Program-made: the position numbers and the translations under genes | Notes under the pieces: model-generated | Database searches by the model: none | Seen by the model: the letters and a program-made list of their open reading frames with translations, nothing else | Told to the model about the DNA's origin: nothing | NCBI RefSeq assembly: GCF_006716765.1 | Contig: NZ_VFPO01000001.1 | Coordinates: 4,340,001-4,404,000 of the forward strand | DNA length: 64,000 nucleotides | Reading direction: 5' to 3' | Source of the DNA: Actinomadura hallensis | GTDB lineage: Bacteria > Actinomycetota > Actinomycetes > Streptosporangiales > Streptosporangiaceae | Part shown: piece after piece, positions 8,589 through 17,009 of the stretch | How the letters are laid out: each line of letters opens with the position of its first letter | How positions within the stretch are numbered: position 1 is the stretch's first letter

Positions 8589-10244
8589 TCACTCCCCCCG
8601 CTCACCCGCGTCGGGCGCGGTGGCGGCGAGGGCCCTCTCCGGCCGCGGCGCCCGCGCGCCGGTCCCGGCCTCGGTCTTGGTCTCGGCCTCGACCTCGGCC
8701 TCGGTCCCTTCGGCGGCGGTCCCGGTCGCGGCCACGGCGGCGCGGCCCGGCATCCACCGGAGCACGACCATGGCGGCGAGGAACGCGATGACCGCGGCGA
8801 TCGCGGACGCGACGTGCACGGCGTGCACGAACGCGGCGTCGGCGGCGTCGACGAGGGTCGCGCCGGACGCGCCCAGCCCGTCCGCGACGCCGTGCGCGCC
8901 CTCGATGGACTCGGCGGCGGTCTCCCGCGCGCCGGCGGGCAGGGCGGCGAGCTCCCCGGCGAGGTCGCGGCGGTAGACGGACGCGACGATCGAGCCGAGC
9001 ACGGCGACGCCCATCGCGACGGCGACCTGCCGGGCGACGTTGTTGATGGCGGACCCGGCGCCCGCCTTCTCGCGGGGCAGCGCGGACATGACCGACTCGG
9101 TGGCGGGCGGCATCACGTGCGCCATCCCGACGCCCTGCACGAAGAAGATGGCGCCGAGGACCCACGTCGGGCCGCCCGCGCCGAGGAACTGGTAGCTCGC
9201 GAGCGCGCCGGAGACCATCAGCAGCCCCGTCGTGCAGACCGCCTTGGCGCCGAAGCGGCGGACCATGCCGGCGCTGCGCGGCGAGAACACCAGCTGGGCG
9301 GCCGCGAACGGCAGGACCATCGCGCCCGCCTCCATCGGGGTCAGCCCGCGCACCGACTGCATGTAGAAGTTGGCGAAGAACAGGACTCCGGACGCGGCGA
9401 AGAAGCACAGCGCGATGGAGGAGACCGCCGCCGACATGCGGGGGTCCCGGAACAGCCGGACGTCGAAGGCCGGGGAGTCGGTGCGGGCCTCGTGCCGGAC
9501 GAAGAGCGCGAGGACGGAGAGTCCCGCGAGGATCGGGCCGAGCACGGGGAGGGTCAGCCAGTCGCCGGTCTCGCCGCCCCGGATGATGCCGTAGGACAGG
9601 ACGACCAGCCCGATGATCGACAGCACCACGCCGGCGGGGTCGAGCCGGCCGGGGTCGGGGTTGCGCGACTCGGGGATCAGGACCAGCGACAGCGCGATCG
9701 CCACCGCGATGACCGGCACGTTGATCAGGAAGACCGAGCCCCACCAGAAGTGGGCGAGCAGCAGGCCGCCGGTGACCGGGCCGATGGCGACGGCGAGGCC
9801 GACCGCGCCGGCCCAGATGCCGATGGCGCGGCCGCGCTCGTGCGGCTCGAAGACGTTGGTGATGATCGACAGCGTCTGCGGCATGACGGCGGCGCCGCCG
9901 AGGCCCATCAGGGCGCGGGCGTAGATGAGCTGGTCGGGGCTCTGGGCGTACGCCGACAGCAGCGAGGCGAGCGCGAACACCGCCAGCCCGCCGACCAGCA
10001 CCCGCTTGCGGCCGACGCGGTCGCCGATGACGCCGAAGGTGAACAGCAGCCCCGCGAACACCAGCGTGTACGAGTTGATGGACCATTCGAGCTCGCTCTG
10101 CGTCGCGCCGAGGCCCTTGGCCGGGTCCGCGATGGTCTTCAGCGCGACGTTGAGGATGGTGTTGTCGAGCACCACCACCAGCAGGCTCATGGTCAGGACG
10201 GCGAGGATGTACCACCTGCGGCGCTGGATCGTGGGGGAGTCCAT
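8589..10244 (-). CDS. DHA2-family MFS multidrug efflux transporter
   Basis: A proton-coupled drug exporter of the 14-helix DHA2 group, about 551 aa. It shows the family features LDNTILNVAL in the first helix, WSINSYTLVFAGLLFTFG, GDRVGRKRVLVGG (loop 2-3 motif A) and the helix-5 antiporter motif region IGPVTGG. The C-terminal 50 residues are a low-complexity Glu/Thr/Ala tail. The start is placed at ATG 10244 (MDSPTIQRRRWYILAV), the normal beginning for this family; an ATG at 10277 is also in frame, but the palindrome at 10251-10265 would then be coding. It is first in an operon with the TetR gene. The substrate is unknown. Confidence 0.9.
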   Translation of the reverse strand: MDSPTIQRRRWYILAVLTMSLLVVVLDNTILNVALKTIADPAKGLGATQSELEWSINSYTLVFAGLLFTFGVIGDRVGRKRVLVGGLAVFALASLLSAYAQSPDQLIYARALMGLGGAAVMPQTLSIITNVFEPHERGRAIGIWAGAVGLAVAIGPVTGGLLLAHFWWGSVFLINVPVIAVAIALSLVLIPESRNPDPGRLDPAGVVLSIIGLVVLSYGIIRGGETGDWLTLPVLGPILAGLSVLALFVRHEARTDSPAFDVRLFRDPRMSAAVSSIALCFFAASGVLFFANFYMQSVRGLTPMEAGAMVLPFAAAQLVFSPRSAGMVRRFGAKAVCTTGLLMVSGALASYQFLGAGGPTWVLGAIFFVQGVGMAHVMPPATESVMSALPREKAGAGSAINNVARQVAVAMGVAVLGSIVASVYRRDLAGELAALPAGARETAAESIEGAHGVADGLGASGATLVDAADAAFVHAVHVASAIAAVIAFLAAMVVLRWMPGRAAVAATGTAAEGTEAEVEAETKTEAGTGARAPRPERALAATAPDAGERGE

Positions 10245-10250
10245 GCCGAT

Positions 10251-10265
10251 ACGCAACGGTAGCGT
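10251..10265. promoter_or_regulatory. Candidate TetR operator (ACGCaACgGTaGCGT)
   Basis: A 15-bp near-perfect palindrome: arms ACGC.AC and GT.GCGT around a central G, with one mismatched pair. It ends seven bases before the preferred start of the efflux gene, in the only promoter of the efflux-tetR operon, which is where a TetR-type autorepressor would bind. Confidence 0.55.
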
Positions 10266-10406
10266 TTCGGAATTCATTCCCGGGCGGGTTCGTCCGCGGG
10301 CGGGCGGGATCGGGGAATGGCGGGACTTTCCGAATCGTTTCCGAAGTGGCACGATCGGTTCCGTCTGGGTACGCCGCCGTGGCGCCTCAAGACCGGAGGT
10401 TCTCGC

Positions 10407-11255
10407 ATGTCTTCATCCGCATCCCCCGCACAGCCCGCCGCGCTCTACGGCGGTACGGGCGGCCGAAGGGTCACCGTACGCGACATCGCCGCCGCCAAGC
10501 AGCGGAACGAGAAGTGGCCCATGCTCACCGCCTACGACGCGCTCACCGCGCGGGTCTTCGACGAGGTGGGCATCCCCGTGCTGCTCGTCGGCGACTCCGC
10601 CGCGATGGTGGTGTACGGGCACGACTCGACCATCCCCGTGACCGTGGACGACCTGATCCCGCTCACCGCCGCCGTCGTCCGCGGCACCGAGCGCGCCATG
10701 GTGGTCGCCGACCTGCCGTTCGGCTCGTACCAGACGGACGTGCCCGAGGCGCTGCGGACCGCCACCCGGTTCCTCAAGGAGACCGGCGCGCACGCGGTCA
10801 AGCTGGAGGGCGGCCGCCGGATCATCCCGCAGGTCGAGGCGATGGTCGCGGCCGGCATCCCCGTGATGGGCCACCTCGGCCTCACCCCGCAGTCGGTGAA
10901 CGTCTTCGGCGGCTACCGGGTGCAGGGGCGCGGCCAGGACGGCGACGAGCTGATGGCGGACGCGAAGGCCCTCGAGGCCGCCGGCGCGTTCTCCGTCGTG
11001 CTCGAATGCGTCCCGGGCGACCTCGCGGCCCGCGTCACCTCGTCCCTCGCCATCCCCACGATCGGCATCGGCGCCGGCGACCGGACCGACGCGCAGGTCC
11101 TCGTCTGGCAGGACATGGCGGGGCTCACGCCGCGCACCGCGAAGTTCGTCAAGAAGTTCGCCGACATGGACGGCCTGCTCAGGGAGGCGGCGCGCAGCTA
11201 CGCCGAGGAGGTCGTGAACGGCGCCTTCCCGGGCCCGGAGCACTCGTACAAGTGA
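10407..11255 (+). CDS. panB: 3-methyl-2-oxobutanoate hydroxymethyltransferase (ketopantoate hydroxymethyltransferase)
   Basis: First committed enzyme of pantothenate (vitamin B5 and coenzyme A) synthesis: it transfers a hydroxymethyl group from 5,10-methylene-tetrahydrofolate to ketoisovalerate. The 282-aa protein carries the family blocks [25 protein letters not shown], where the last Asp and Ser help bind Mg2+, [33 protein letters not shown] and [12 protein letters not shown] 10407 has a GGAGGT ribosome binding site six bases upstream. It is divergent from the efflux operon. No panC or panD lies in the window. Confidence 0.96.
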   Translation: MSSSASPAQPAALYGGTGGRRVTVRDIAAAKQRNEKWPMLTAYDALTARVFDEVGIPVLLVGDSAAMVVYGHDSTIPVTVDDLIPLTAAVVRGTERAMVVADLPFGSYQTDVPEALRTATRFLKETGAHAVKLEGGRRIIPQVEAMVAAGIPVMGHLGLTPQSVNVFGGYRVQGRGQDGDELMADAKALEAAGAFSVVLECVPGDLAARVTSSLAIPTIGIGAGDRTDAQVLVWQDMAGLTPRTAKFVKKFADMDGLLREAARSYAEEVVNGAFPGPEHSYK

Positions 11256-11312
11256 TCATCGACCGCAGGTGATCACCGGCACCGCCCCGGCGGGTCCCTC
11301 GCCGGGACGGGG

Positions 11313-12053
11313 CTAGTCGGGATCGGAGCGGGCCGGGTCCACGCGGGCCCGGCCCGTGCCGCGCTCCAGGGCGCGGCCGTCGCGGGGCGGCGGGACCGGG
11401 GGCGCGGCGCCGCCGTCCACCATGATCTCCTCGCGGAGCGTCTCCACGGCCGACCGGAGCACGTCGGGACCGGCGACGTTCATCAGCAGGAGCCCGAGGT
11501 TGAGGGCCATCTGCCCGTCGGTCATCTCGCTGCCGGCGAGCGCGTCCACGGCGGTGCGCAGGTCGGCCTGGTCCTCGGCGGAGACGTTCTGCAGCAGCCC
11601 GAGGCAGTAGGTCGGCAGCGCGAGCTTCGCCTTGGCGAACGAGACGCCGCGCATGATCTCCCCCGCCTCCTGGGCGCGGGTCTTGGCCTGCATCCGGTCG
11701 ACGCCGCGGTCGGCGGCGGCCAGCAGCGCGGTCAGCAGCGTGCTCGGGCCGACCGCCACGTCCTCGTCCCCGACCCGGACGGTGAACACCGCGCTGCGGA
11801 ACACCATCATCGAGCCGAGGCTGGCGACCAGGACCTGGGTGGCCGCGGCGACGTCCGCGGACTGCACGCCGAACCGCCAGTCGAAGGTGTGCAGCAGGAG
11901 CAGCGACCCCGCGCCCGCCGCGCCGTTGATCAGCACGTACGCCCAGGTGCTCGGCACCCGGACCAGGGTGGTGGGCCGGTCCCGGTAGCGGCTGACCAGC
12001 TCGGCGACGCCGACCAGGCAGCTCAGCGACACCGCGACGGCGTATCCGGTCAT
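11313..12053 (-). CDS. Conserved membrane protein of unknown function
   Basis: I do not recognise this 246-aa protein. Three hydrophobic segments occupy the first 90 residues (about 4-21, 38-58 and 71-90); the rest is a soluble domain that ends in a proline/arginine-rich tail. There are no catalytic motifs. It lies ten bases after a small winged-helix-like gene and downstream of a potassium channel gene, all on the same strand, so the three may form one transcription unit. The ATG at 12053 is the first residue of the leading hydrophobic segment. Confidence 0.7.
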   Translation of the reverse strand: MTGYAVAVSLSCLVGVAELVSRYRDRPTTLVRVPSTWAYVLINGAAGAGSLLLLHTFDWRFGVQSADVAAATQVLVASLGSMMVFRSAVFTVRVGDEDVAVGPSTLLTALLAAADRGVDRMQAKTRAQEAGEIMRGVSFAKAKLALPTYCLGLLQNVSAEDQADLRTAVDALAGSEMTDGQMALNLGLLLMNVAGPDVLRSAVETLREEIMVDGGAAPPVPPPRDGRALERGTGRARVDPARSDPD

Positions 12054-12063
12054 CGGGGCGCGG

Positions 12064-12399
12064 TCACCCCTCGGTCAGCCGGACGATCTCGTCGATCTCG
12101 CGCTCCACGGAGACGAGCCCCCGTCCGCGCAGCGCGTCCACCGCCTCGGCGACCTCCAGCAGGCCGAGGCCGGTCGCGTGGTGGAGCTGCTCCAGCGACA
12201 TATGGCCGTCCGCGGATCTCAGCCGGGCGAGCACCCGCCGCTCCGCCTGCCCGAGGCCGGACTCGGCGCCGGAGGCGGCGTCGGGATCGGCGGGACCCGG
12301 CTCGCCGGGCGGGACGGCTCCGGCGGGCCGCGCGCCCTCGGGCCGACGGCGCGTGTTCAGGAACGCGCTCCAGGGATCCGCCGATCGGATCTGCCTCAT
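12064..12399 (-). CDS. Small winged-helix-like protein
   Basis: A 111-aa protein with a proline-rich linker (about 20-45) and a C-terminal stretch (about 50-110, AERRVLARLRSADGHMSLEQLHHATGL through RGRGLVSVEREIDEIVRL) that has the helix pattern of a winged helix-turn-helix. The function is unknown; a role as a small regulator or adaptor is inferred from fold pattern alone. The ATG at 12399 has a G-rich stretch five bases upstream. It sits between the potassium channel and the membrane protein gene on the same strand, only ten bases from the latter. Confidence 0.6.
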   Translation of the reverse strand: MRQIRSADPWSAFLNTRRRPEGARPAGAVPPGEPGPADPDAASGAESGLGQAERRVLARLRSADGHMSLEQLHHATGLGLLEVAEAVDALRGRGLVSVEREIDEIVRLTEG

Positions 12400-12479
12400 G
12401 TCCACCCCCGCCCGCCGGGCACACCGATGGTACTTCAGCGATTGGACGCGGCGGAGCCCCGAATCGCTCCCCCATAGCG

Positions 12480-13589
12480 TCAGAAATCGGTCCCGGTCCC
12501 GGCACCGTCCCCGGGACCGCCGGCGCCCTCTCCGGGGGCGTCGGCGGGCGCTCCCCGCGCCCGCCGCCCGGAGCGCGCGACGATCAGCCGGTCGCCGTGC
12601 CGCAGGGACGCGCAGGCGGAGTCGTCGAAGGGCAGCAGGCGCCCGTCGCGCACCACCGCGAGCACCGGCTCGCGCACCGCCCCGGCGGGCCCGCCCGCCT
12701 CGTCCGGCCGGACCTCGCGCTCCGCCAGGTCCAGGCCGCTGCCCTGGTCGAGCAGGTCCTCGATGACCCGGCCGACGTTCGGGTGGCTCGTGGACACCCC
12801 GAGCAGCCGTCCCGCCGCCTCCGAAGACGTCACCACGCGGTCGGCGCCGGACTGGCGCAGCAGCGGGACGTTCTCCGACTCGCGCACCGACGCCTGGATC
12901 CCGGCGTGCGGGTTGAGCTGCCGGGCCGTGAGCGTCACCAGCACCGCCGTGTCGTCGCGGGCGCTGGCGACCACGACCTCCCTGGCCCGCTGCACCGCCG
13001 CCTGCTTCAGCACCGAGCTGCGGGTGGCGTCCCCGACGACGCCGACGAACCCGGCCTCGGCCGCCTCGGCGACCACCCTCGGATCGGTGTCCACGACGAC
13101 GATCGAGTCGCGGCTCACGCCCGTGCTGAGCAGCGTCTTGACGGCGCTGCGCCCCTTGGTGCCGTAGCCGGCCACCACGATGTGGTCGCGCACGCGTGTC
13201 CTCCAGCGGGCCTTGCGCCAGTCGTCGCGGGTCCGTTCCGCCAGCACCTCGAGGGTCGTGCCCACGAGGAGGATCAGGAACAGCACCCGCACCGGCGTGA
13301 CGAACACGATGTTGACCAGGCGGGCGGCGTCGCCGACGGGCGTGATGTCGCCGTATCCCGTCGTCGAGATGGTCACCGACGCGTAGTAGAAGGCGTCGAG
13401 GAGCGACACCGTCCCGTCGGCGGCGTCGCGGTAGCCGCCCCGGTCGGCGTACACCGCGGCCACCACGGCGAGGAGCAGCGCCAGGGCGAGGGCGACCCGC
13501 TTGCCGACCGCGCGGAGCGGCCCGGTGACCGGCGAGGGCATCAGGACGGGCGGACGCCGCACCGCCTCCGGATCGTTCACCCACGGCAC
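12480..13589 (-). CDS. Two-TM potassium channel with RCK/TrkA-N domain
   Basis: A ligand-gated K+ channel subunit of the KefC/MthK-like type, 369 aa. There are two transmembrane helices (about 30-48 and 92-112) around a pore loop with the selectivity filter TTGYGD at 76-81. The cytosolic RCK domain follows, with the Rossmann loop GYGTKG at 141-146 and the acidic end VVVDTDP, then a TrkA-C-like region near the C-terminus. The last 25 residues are Gly/Ala/Asp-rich. The start is GTG 13589; a later ATG (residue 17) is possible and neither has a strong ribosome binding site. It should form a tetramer in the cell membrane gated by a nucleotide or ion. Confidence 0.9.
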   Translation of the reverse strand: MPWVNDPEAVRRPPVLMPSPVTGPLRAVGKRVALALALLLAVVAAVYADRGGYRDAADGTVSLLDAFYYASVTISTTGYGDITPVGDAARLVNIVFVTPVRVLFLILLVGTTLEVLAERTRDDWRKARWRTRVRDHIVVAGYGTKGRSAVKTLLSTGVSRDSIVVVDTDPRVVAEAAEAGFVGVVGDATRSSVLKQAAVQRAREVVVASARDDTAVLVTLTARQLNPHAGIQASVRESENVPLLRQSGADRVVTSSEAAGRLLGVSTSHPNVGRVIEDLLDQGSGLDLAEREVRPDEAGGPAGAVREPVLAVVRDGRLLPFDDSACASLRHGDRLIVARSGRRARGAPADAPGEGAGGPGDGAGTGTDF

Positions 13590-13635
13590 CGTACCGGTCC
13601 GGCCGCCCGGCGGGAGGCCGAACGCCGGCCGGAGG

Positions 13636-14328
13636 TCAGACGTCGGTGATGCGCAGCCCGGCGTGCGCCTTGTAGCGGCGGTTGATCGAGATGAGGTTGG
13701 CGGTGAACGCCTCCACCTGGCGGGCGTTGTGCAGCCTGCCGCCGTACACGCCGCGCATGCCGGGGATCCGGCCGGCCAGGGCCTGCACGAGGTCGGTCGC
13801 CTCGCGGTCGTTGCCGAGCACGAGCACGTCCAGCTCCATCCGCTCCACCTCGGGGTCGAGCAGGAGCTTCGCCGACACGTGGTGGAACGCGGCGACGACC
13901 CGGCTGCCGGTCAGGACCGCCGCGGCCTGCTCGGCGGCGCTGCCCTCCTCGACGTCCAGCGCGTAGGCGCCCTTGCCCTTCTCGAAGCCGAGCGGGTTCA
14001 CGCAGTCGACGACGATCTTGCCGTCGAGCTCCGCGCGCAGGGACTCGAGCGTGGCGCGGTGGCCCTCCCACGGCACCGCGATGATCACGATGTCGGACTC
14101 CCCGGCGGCCGCCGCGTTCTCCGCGCCGGAGACCGGCAGGCCGGCGCCGAGCTCCTCCGCGGCCTCGCGGGCGCGCTCGGCCTTGCGCGAACCGATCGTC
14201 ACCCGGTGCCCGGCCATCGCGAACCGCCGCGCGAGACCCTTGCCCTGGTCCCCGGTGCCGCCGAGGATGCCGATCGACAGTCCGCTCACGTCCGGGAGGT
14301 CGTGAGGCGTCTTCTGCTGCTCAGTCAT
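13636..14328 (-). CDS. npdG: NADPH-dependent F420 reductase
   Basis: Transfers hydride between NADPH and coenzyme F420, supplying F420H2 to F420-dependent oxidoreductases. The 230-aa protein has an N-terminal NADP-binding loop GILGGTGDQGKGLARR, then TIGSRK (phosphate binding), VVDCVNPL, and the C-terminal block QVEAFTANLISINRRYKAHAGLRITD typical of bacterial and archaeal Fno/NpdG enzymes. Length is normal. It implies that the organism makes F420, although no cofactor biosynthesis gene lies in the window. It is divergent from the gene at 14428. No clear ribosome binding site precedes ATG 14328. Confidence 0.93.
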   Translation of the reverse strand: MTEQQKTPHDLPDVSGLSIGILGGTGDQGKGLARRFAMAGHRVTIGSRKAERAREAAEELGAGLPVSGAENAAAAGESDIVIIAVPWEGHRATLESLRAELDGKIVVDCVNPLGFEKGKGAYALDVEEGSAAEQAAAVLTGSRVVAAFHHVSAKLLLDPEVERMELDVLVLGNDREATDLVQALAGRIPGMRGVYGGRLHNARQVEAFTANLISINRRYKAHAGLRITDV

Positions 14329-14427
14329 GCGGCCGAGTCTGCCAGGCGGGCCGCCGGCGGCGGCGAGCCGGGTCGCCACATCGCGGAACCGCCGTGCCCG
14401 GGCCGGCCGTTGCGGCACCATGGTCCC

Positions 14428-15015
14428 GTGGACGCCGAGCAGATCATCATGTTGCGCGAGGTGCTGTCGGCCACGGGCTGGCTGGAGCGGACGCAGGAGT
14501 TCGGGCGCGCGCTGCGGGTCACCTCCAAGACCCCGGGGGGCCTGCTGCTGGTCGGCACGCCCGGCGACGACCCGTGGCACCTGGCGGCCCACCTGGACGA
14601 CGAGAGCCGCCTCGGCGGGGTCCCCGGCCTCTCCCCCACGCTGGTGCGCTGGAAGCCGCCGGAGGACGCGCCGCCGCACCTGCGCGTCGGGCTGGAGCGG
14701 CTGGAGGCGGCGCGCCGCGGGGAGACGCTGTTCGTCGTCGCCGAGGACGACGCGCCCGTCCCGCTGCTGGAGCGGGTGGACGACGCGCGCCGCACCGGCG
14801 CGACCGTCCTCGCCCTGGAGGGCGGCGACCGGGAGCTGCGGGGCCTCGCCCACGAGTCGCTGACCGTCCCTCCGGAGGAGGCGCTCCTGTCGTTCGACGG
14901 CGCCCAGCATCTGGTCAGCGCGGCCGCGGGGCAGGAGCCCGCGAGGAGTCCCCGCGGGCTCCGGCGCCGCCTGGCCAAGTTCCTCGAAACGGTGTCCGGA
15001 CCGGTCGTGGACTAG
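14428..15015 (+). CDS. Conserved hypothetical protein
   Basis: A 195-aa soluble protein starting at GTG 14428 (MDAEQIIMLREVLSATGWLERTQEF). I do not recognise a family. Visible features are an N-terminal helical region, a middle region rich in acidic and proline residues (about 45-90), and a basic C-terminus (RGLRRRLAKFLE). There is no signal peptide, membrane segment or catalytic motif. The codon use matches that of neighbouring genes, which supports it as a real gene. It is divergent from npdG across a 99-bp gap and could share its promoter region. Confidence 0.65.
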   Translation: MDAEQIIMLREVLSATGWLERTQEFGRALRVTSKTPGGLLLVGTPGDDPWHLAAHLDDESRLGGVPGLSPTLVRWKPPEDAPPHLRVGLERLEAARRGETLFVVAEDDAPVPLLERVDDARRTGATVLALEGGDRELRGLAHESLTVPPEEALLSFDGAQHLVSAAAGQEPARSPRGLRRRLAKFLETVSGPVVD

Positions 15016-15126
15016 TCCGGACGCGGGCGGATCGGGGGGTCGCTCGCCGGGCGGCCGTCCGGCGCGCGGTCACCGGGCGCCGGGCGTCCGGGGCCGGGCG
15101 TCCGGGGCCGGTGGGTCAGGGGGCGG

Positions 15127-15321
15127 TCATCGGGAGTCGCCGCGCCACTCCTCGTCCTCCTGACGCCAGGTCTCGTTGCGCTCCTGCGCCCGGCTGAGGG
15201 CCCCCGCCGCGGCGCTCTCCGACTCGTACGGGCCCATCCTGTCCTTGTCGGGGCACCCCGGCCCGTGCTCGACCTTCATGTGCTTCAGGCAGAACCACCA
15301 GTCACCGCCGTCACCGGCCAT
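15127..15321 (-). CDS. Small conserved actinobacterial protein
   Basis: A 64-aa protein with the pattern WWFCLKHMKVEHGPGCPDKDRMGPYES near the N-terminus, followed by an alanine-rich helix. The Cys/His arrangement (C..H....H...C) resembles a small metal-binding knuckle, although the number of ligands is marginal. Similar short proteins are common in actinomycetes, and their function is unknown. The ATG at 15321 has GGAG five bases upstream and is preferred to an earlier in-frame start. It is divergent from the methionine aminopeptidase gene. Confidence 0.75.
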   Translation of the reverse strand: MAGDGGDWWFCLKHMKVEHGPGCPDKDRMGPYESESAAAGALSRAQERNETWRQEDEEWRGDSR

Positions 15322-15340
15322 CGGTGCTCCTCTCGCTGTG

Positions 15341-15382
15341 CGCGGCAACGGGATTCGTTGCCGCGATCCCGCTGACTACACT
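15341..15382 (+). promoter_or_regulatory. Palindrome and promoter of map (leaderless)
   Basis: A perfect 10-bp inverted repeat (CGCGGCAACG and CGTTGCCGCG around GGATT) occupies 15341-15365. A -10-like TACACT is at 15377-15382, only eight bases before the map ATG, with TTCGTT 17 bases upstream as a weak -35. Transcription would therefore begin at or next to the ATG, giving a leaderless mRNA. The palindrome overlaps the -35 element and could be an operator that also affects the divergent gene. Confidence 0.5.
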
Positions 15383-15390
15383 CCATCACT

Positions 15391-16242
15391 ATGACGACCC
15401 AGCTACTCCGGCCCGGACGCGTTTCGCCCATGCGCAAGGTCCCGTCGAGCATTCCGCGTCCGGAGTACGTGGGGAAGAAACGGCCGAAGACCGGTGAGCC
15501 GGACGTCAAGACGCCCGAGATCATCGAGAAGATGCGGGTGGCGGGGAGGATCGCCGCGCAGGCCCTGGAGGAGGTCGGGAAGAACGTCCGGCCCGGCATC
15601 ACGACCGACGAGCTGGACGCCATCGGGCACGAGTTCCTGCTCGACCACGGCGCCTACCCGTCCACGCTCGGCTACCGCGGCTTCCCCAAGTCGCTGTGCA
15701 CCTCGATCAACGAGGTGATCTGCCACGGGATCCCGGACGACACCGTCCTGCGCGACGGCGACATCATCAACATCGACATCACCGCCTACATCGACGGCGT
15801 GCACGGCGACACCGACGCCACGTTCCTCTGCGGCGACGTGGACGAGGAGTCGCGGCTGCTCGTGGAGCGCACCCGCGAGGCGTGCATGCGGGGCATCCGC
15901 GCGGTCAAGCCGGGCCGCGCGCTGAACGTGATCGGGCGGGTCATCGAGTCCTACGCCAAGCGGTTCGGGTACGGCGTCGTGCGCGACTTCACCGGCCACG
16001 GGATCGGCACCACGTTCCACTCCGGCCTCGTCGTCCCCCACTTCGACGACCCGCGGGCCACGACGATCATCGAGCCCGGGATGACGTTCACGGTCGAGCC
16101 GATGCTCACGCTCGGCACCCACGAGTACGACATCTGGAAGGACGGCTGGACCGTCGTCACCAAGGACCGCAAGCGCACCGCCCAGTTCGAGCACACGATC
16201 CTCGTGACCGAGGACGGCCACGAAATCCTCACCCTGCCGTGA
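15391..16242 (+). CDS. map: Type I methionyl aminopeptidase (MapB-like)
   Basis: Removes the initiator methionine from new proteins. The 283-aa enzyme has all five dinuclear-metal ligands: D129, D140, H203, E236 and E267, plus the substrate histidine H112 in CHGIPDD. The ~40-residue N-terminal extension with the [12 protein letters not shown] stretch is the proline-containing linker known from mycobacterial MetAP1c. ATG 15391 lies eight bases from a -10-like element and lacks a ribosome binding site, so it is probably translated from a leaderless transcript. Confidence 0.96.
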   Translation: MTTQLLRPGRVSPMRKVPSSIPRPEYVGKKRPKTGEPDVKTPEIIEKMRVAGRIAAQALEEVGKNVRPGITTDELDAIGHEFLLDHGAYPSTLGYRGFPKSLCTSINEVICHGIPDDTVLRDGDIINIDITAYIDGVHGDTDATFLCGDVDEESRLLVERTREACMRGIRAVKPGRALNVIGRVIESYAKRFGYGVVRDFTGHGIGTTFHSGLVVPHFDDPRATTIIEPGMTFTVEPMLTLGTHEYDIWKDGWTVVTKDRKRTAQFEHTILVTEDGHEILTLP

Positions 16243-16300
16243 CACACCTGTTGATCTAGAGTCCGATTCGCCCCATATCCGGCCGGGAGACTCTCTAGAG

Positions 16301-16990
16301 ATGAACGCCCCAGCGCCGTACGAGCCACGGGTACCGTCCGACAGCATGCCCCCGGGCCGCGCGGCGCTGAGCGTCACGTGGGCGGCGCTGCCGTTCCTGA
16401 CCCTCGGCTACGCGACGCCGTTCACGTTCGCGGCGGCGGCGCTGTGGCGGCGCAGCGCGCACCTGCTGGTGTCGGCGGGCGTCTACCTCGCCGTGTTCGC
16501 GGTGATGCTGTACCTGCTGCCGGGCATCGGCGGCGACGAGGGCACCGAGCGCGCGGTGGGCGTGCTGCTGTTCGTCCTCGCGGTGGTGGGCTGCGCGCAC
16601 GCGTTCCTCATCCGCCGCCGCGTGTTCGACCCGCACGGGCTGTCGGCCGTCGACAACGAGGCCGTCGTGGAGCGGGTCAAGCGGCAGCGGCTGCTGCGCG
16701 AGAAGGCGCGGGAGCTGGCCGCCGCGGACCCCGGGCTCGCCAAGGAGCTGCGGATCGGCCGCCCCGACCTGCCGCGCCAGTACAACGACGGCGGGCTCGT
16801 GGACGTCAACCACGCCCCGGCCGAGGCGCTGACCCTGCTGCCCGGCATCACCCCGGAGCTGGCGCGCAGGATCGAGCGGGTGCGGGCCGAGGCCGGCGGG
16901 TTCGTGTCCGCCGAGGAGCTGTCCGCGGTCGCGGGGCTGCCTCCGGCGATCACCGGCGACGTCGCCGACTACGCGGTCTTCATCCGCTGA
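16301..16990 (+). CDS. Membrane protein with C-terminal helix-hairpin-helix domain
   Basis: A 229-aa protein. About three or four hydrophobic segments lie between residues 25 and 105, followed by a charged helix, then a ComEA-like helix-hairpin-helix region (VDVNHAPAEALTLLPGITPELARRIERVRAEAGGF, about 167-200, and a second hairpin up to 225). Such domains bind DNA without sequence preference in ComEA, but here the domain would face the cytoplasm if the N-terminus is also inside, so a competence role is not supported. The gene ends 19 bp before the phosphoesterase gene on the same strand. Confidence 0.75.
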   Translation: MNAPAPYEPRVPSDSMPPGRAALSVTWAALPFLTLGYATPFTFAAAALWRRSAHLLVSAGVYLAVFAVMLYLLPGIGGDEGTERAVGVLLFVLAVVGCAHAFLIRRRVFDPHGLSAVDNEAVVERVKRQRLLREKARELAAADPGLAKELRIGRPDLPRQYNDGGLVDVNHAPAEALTLLPGITPELARRIERVRAEAGGFVSAEELSAVAGLPPAITGDVADYAVFIR

Positions 16991-17009
16991 TCCCGGGTAC
17001 GAAGCGGGC

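Noticed and set aside
8430..10262. Long plus-strand frame opposite the efflux gene
   Set aside because: Shadow frame of GC-rich coding DNA; the product is His/Asp/Gly-rich with no domain.
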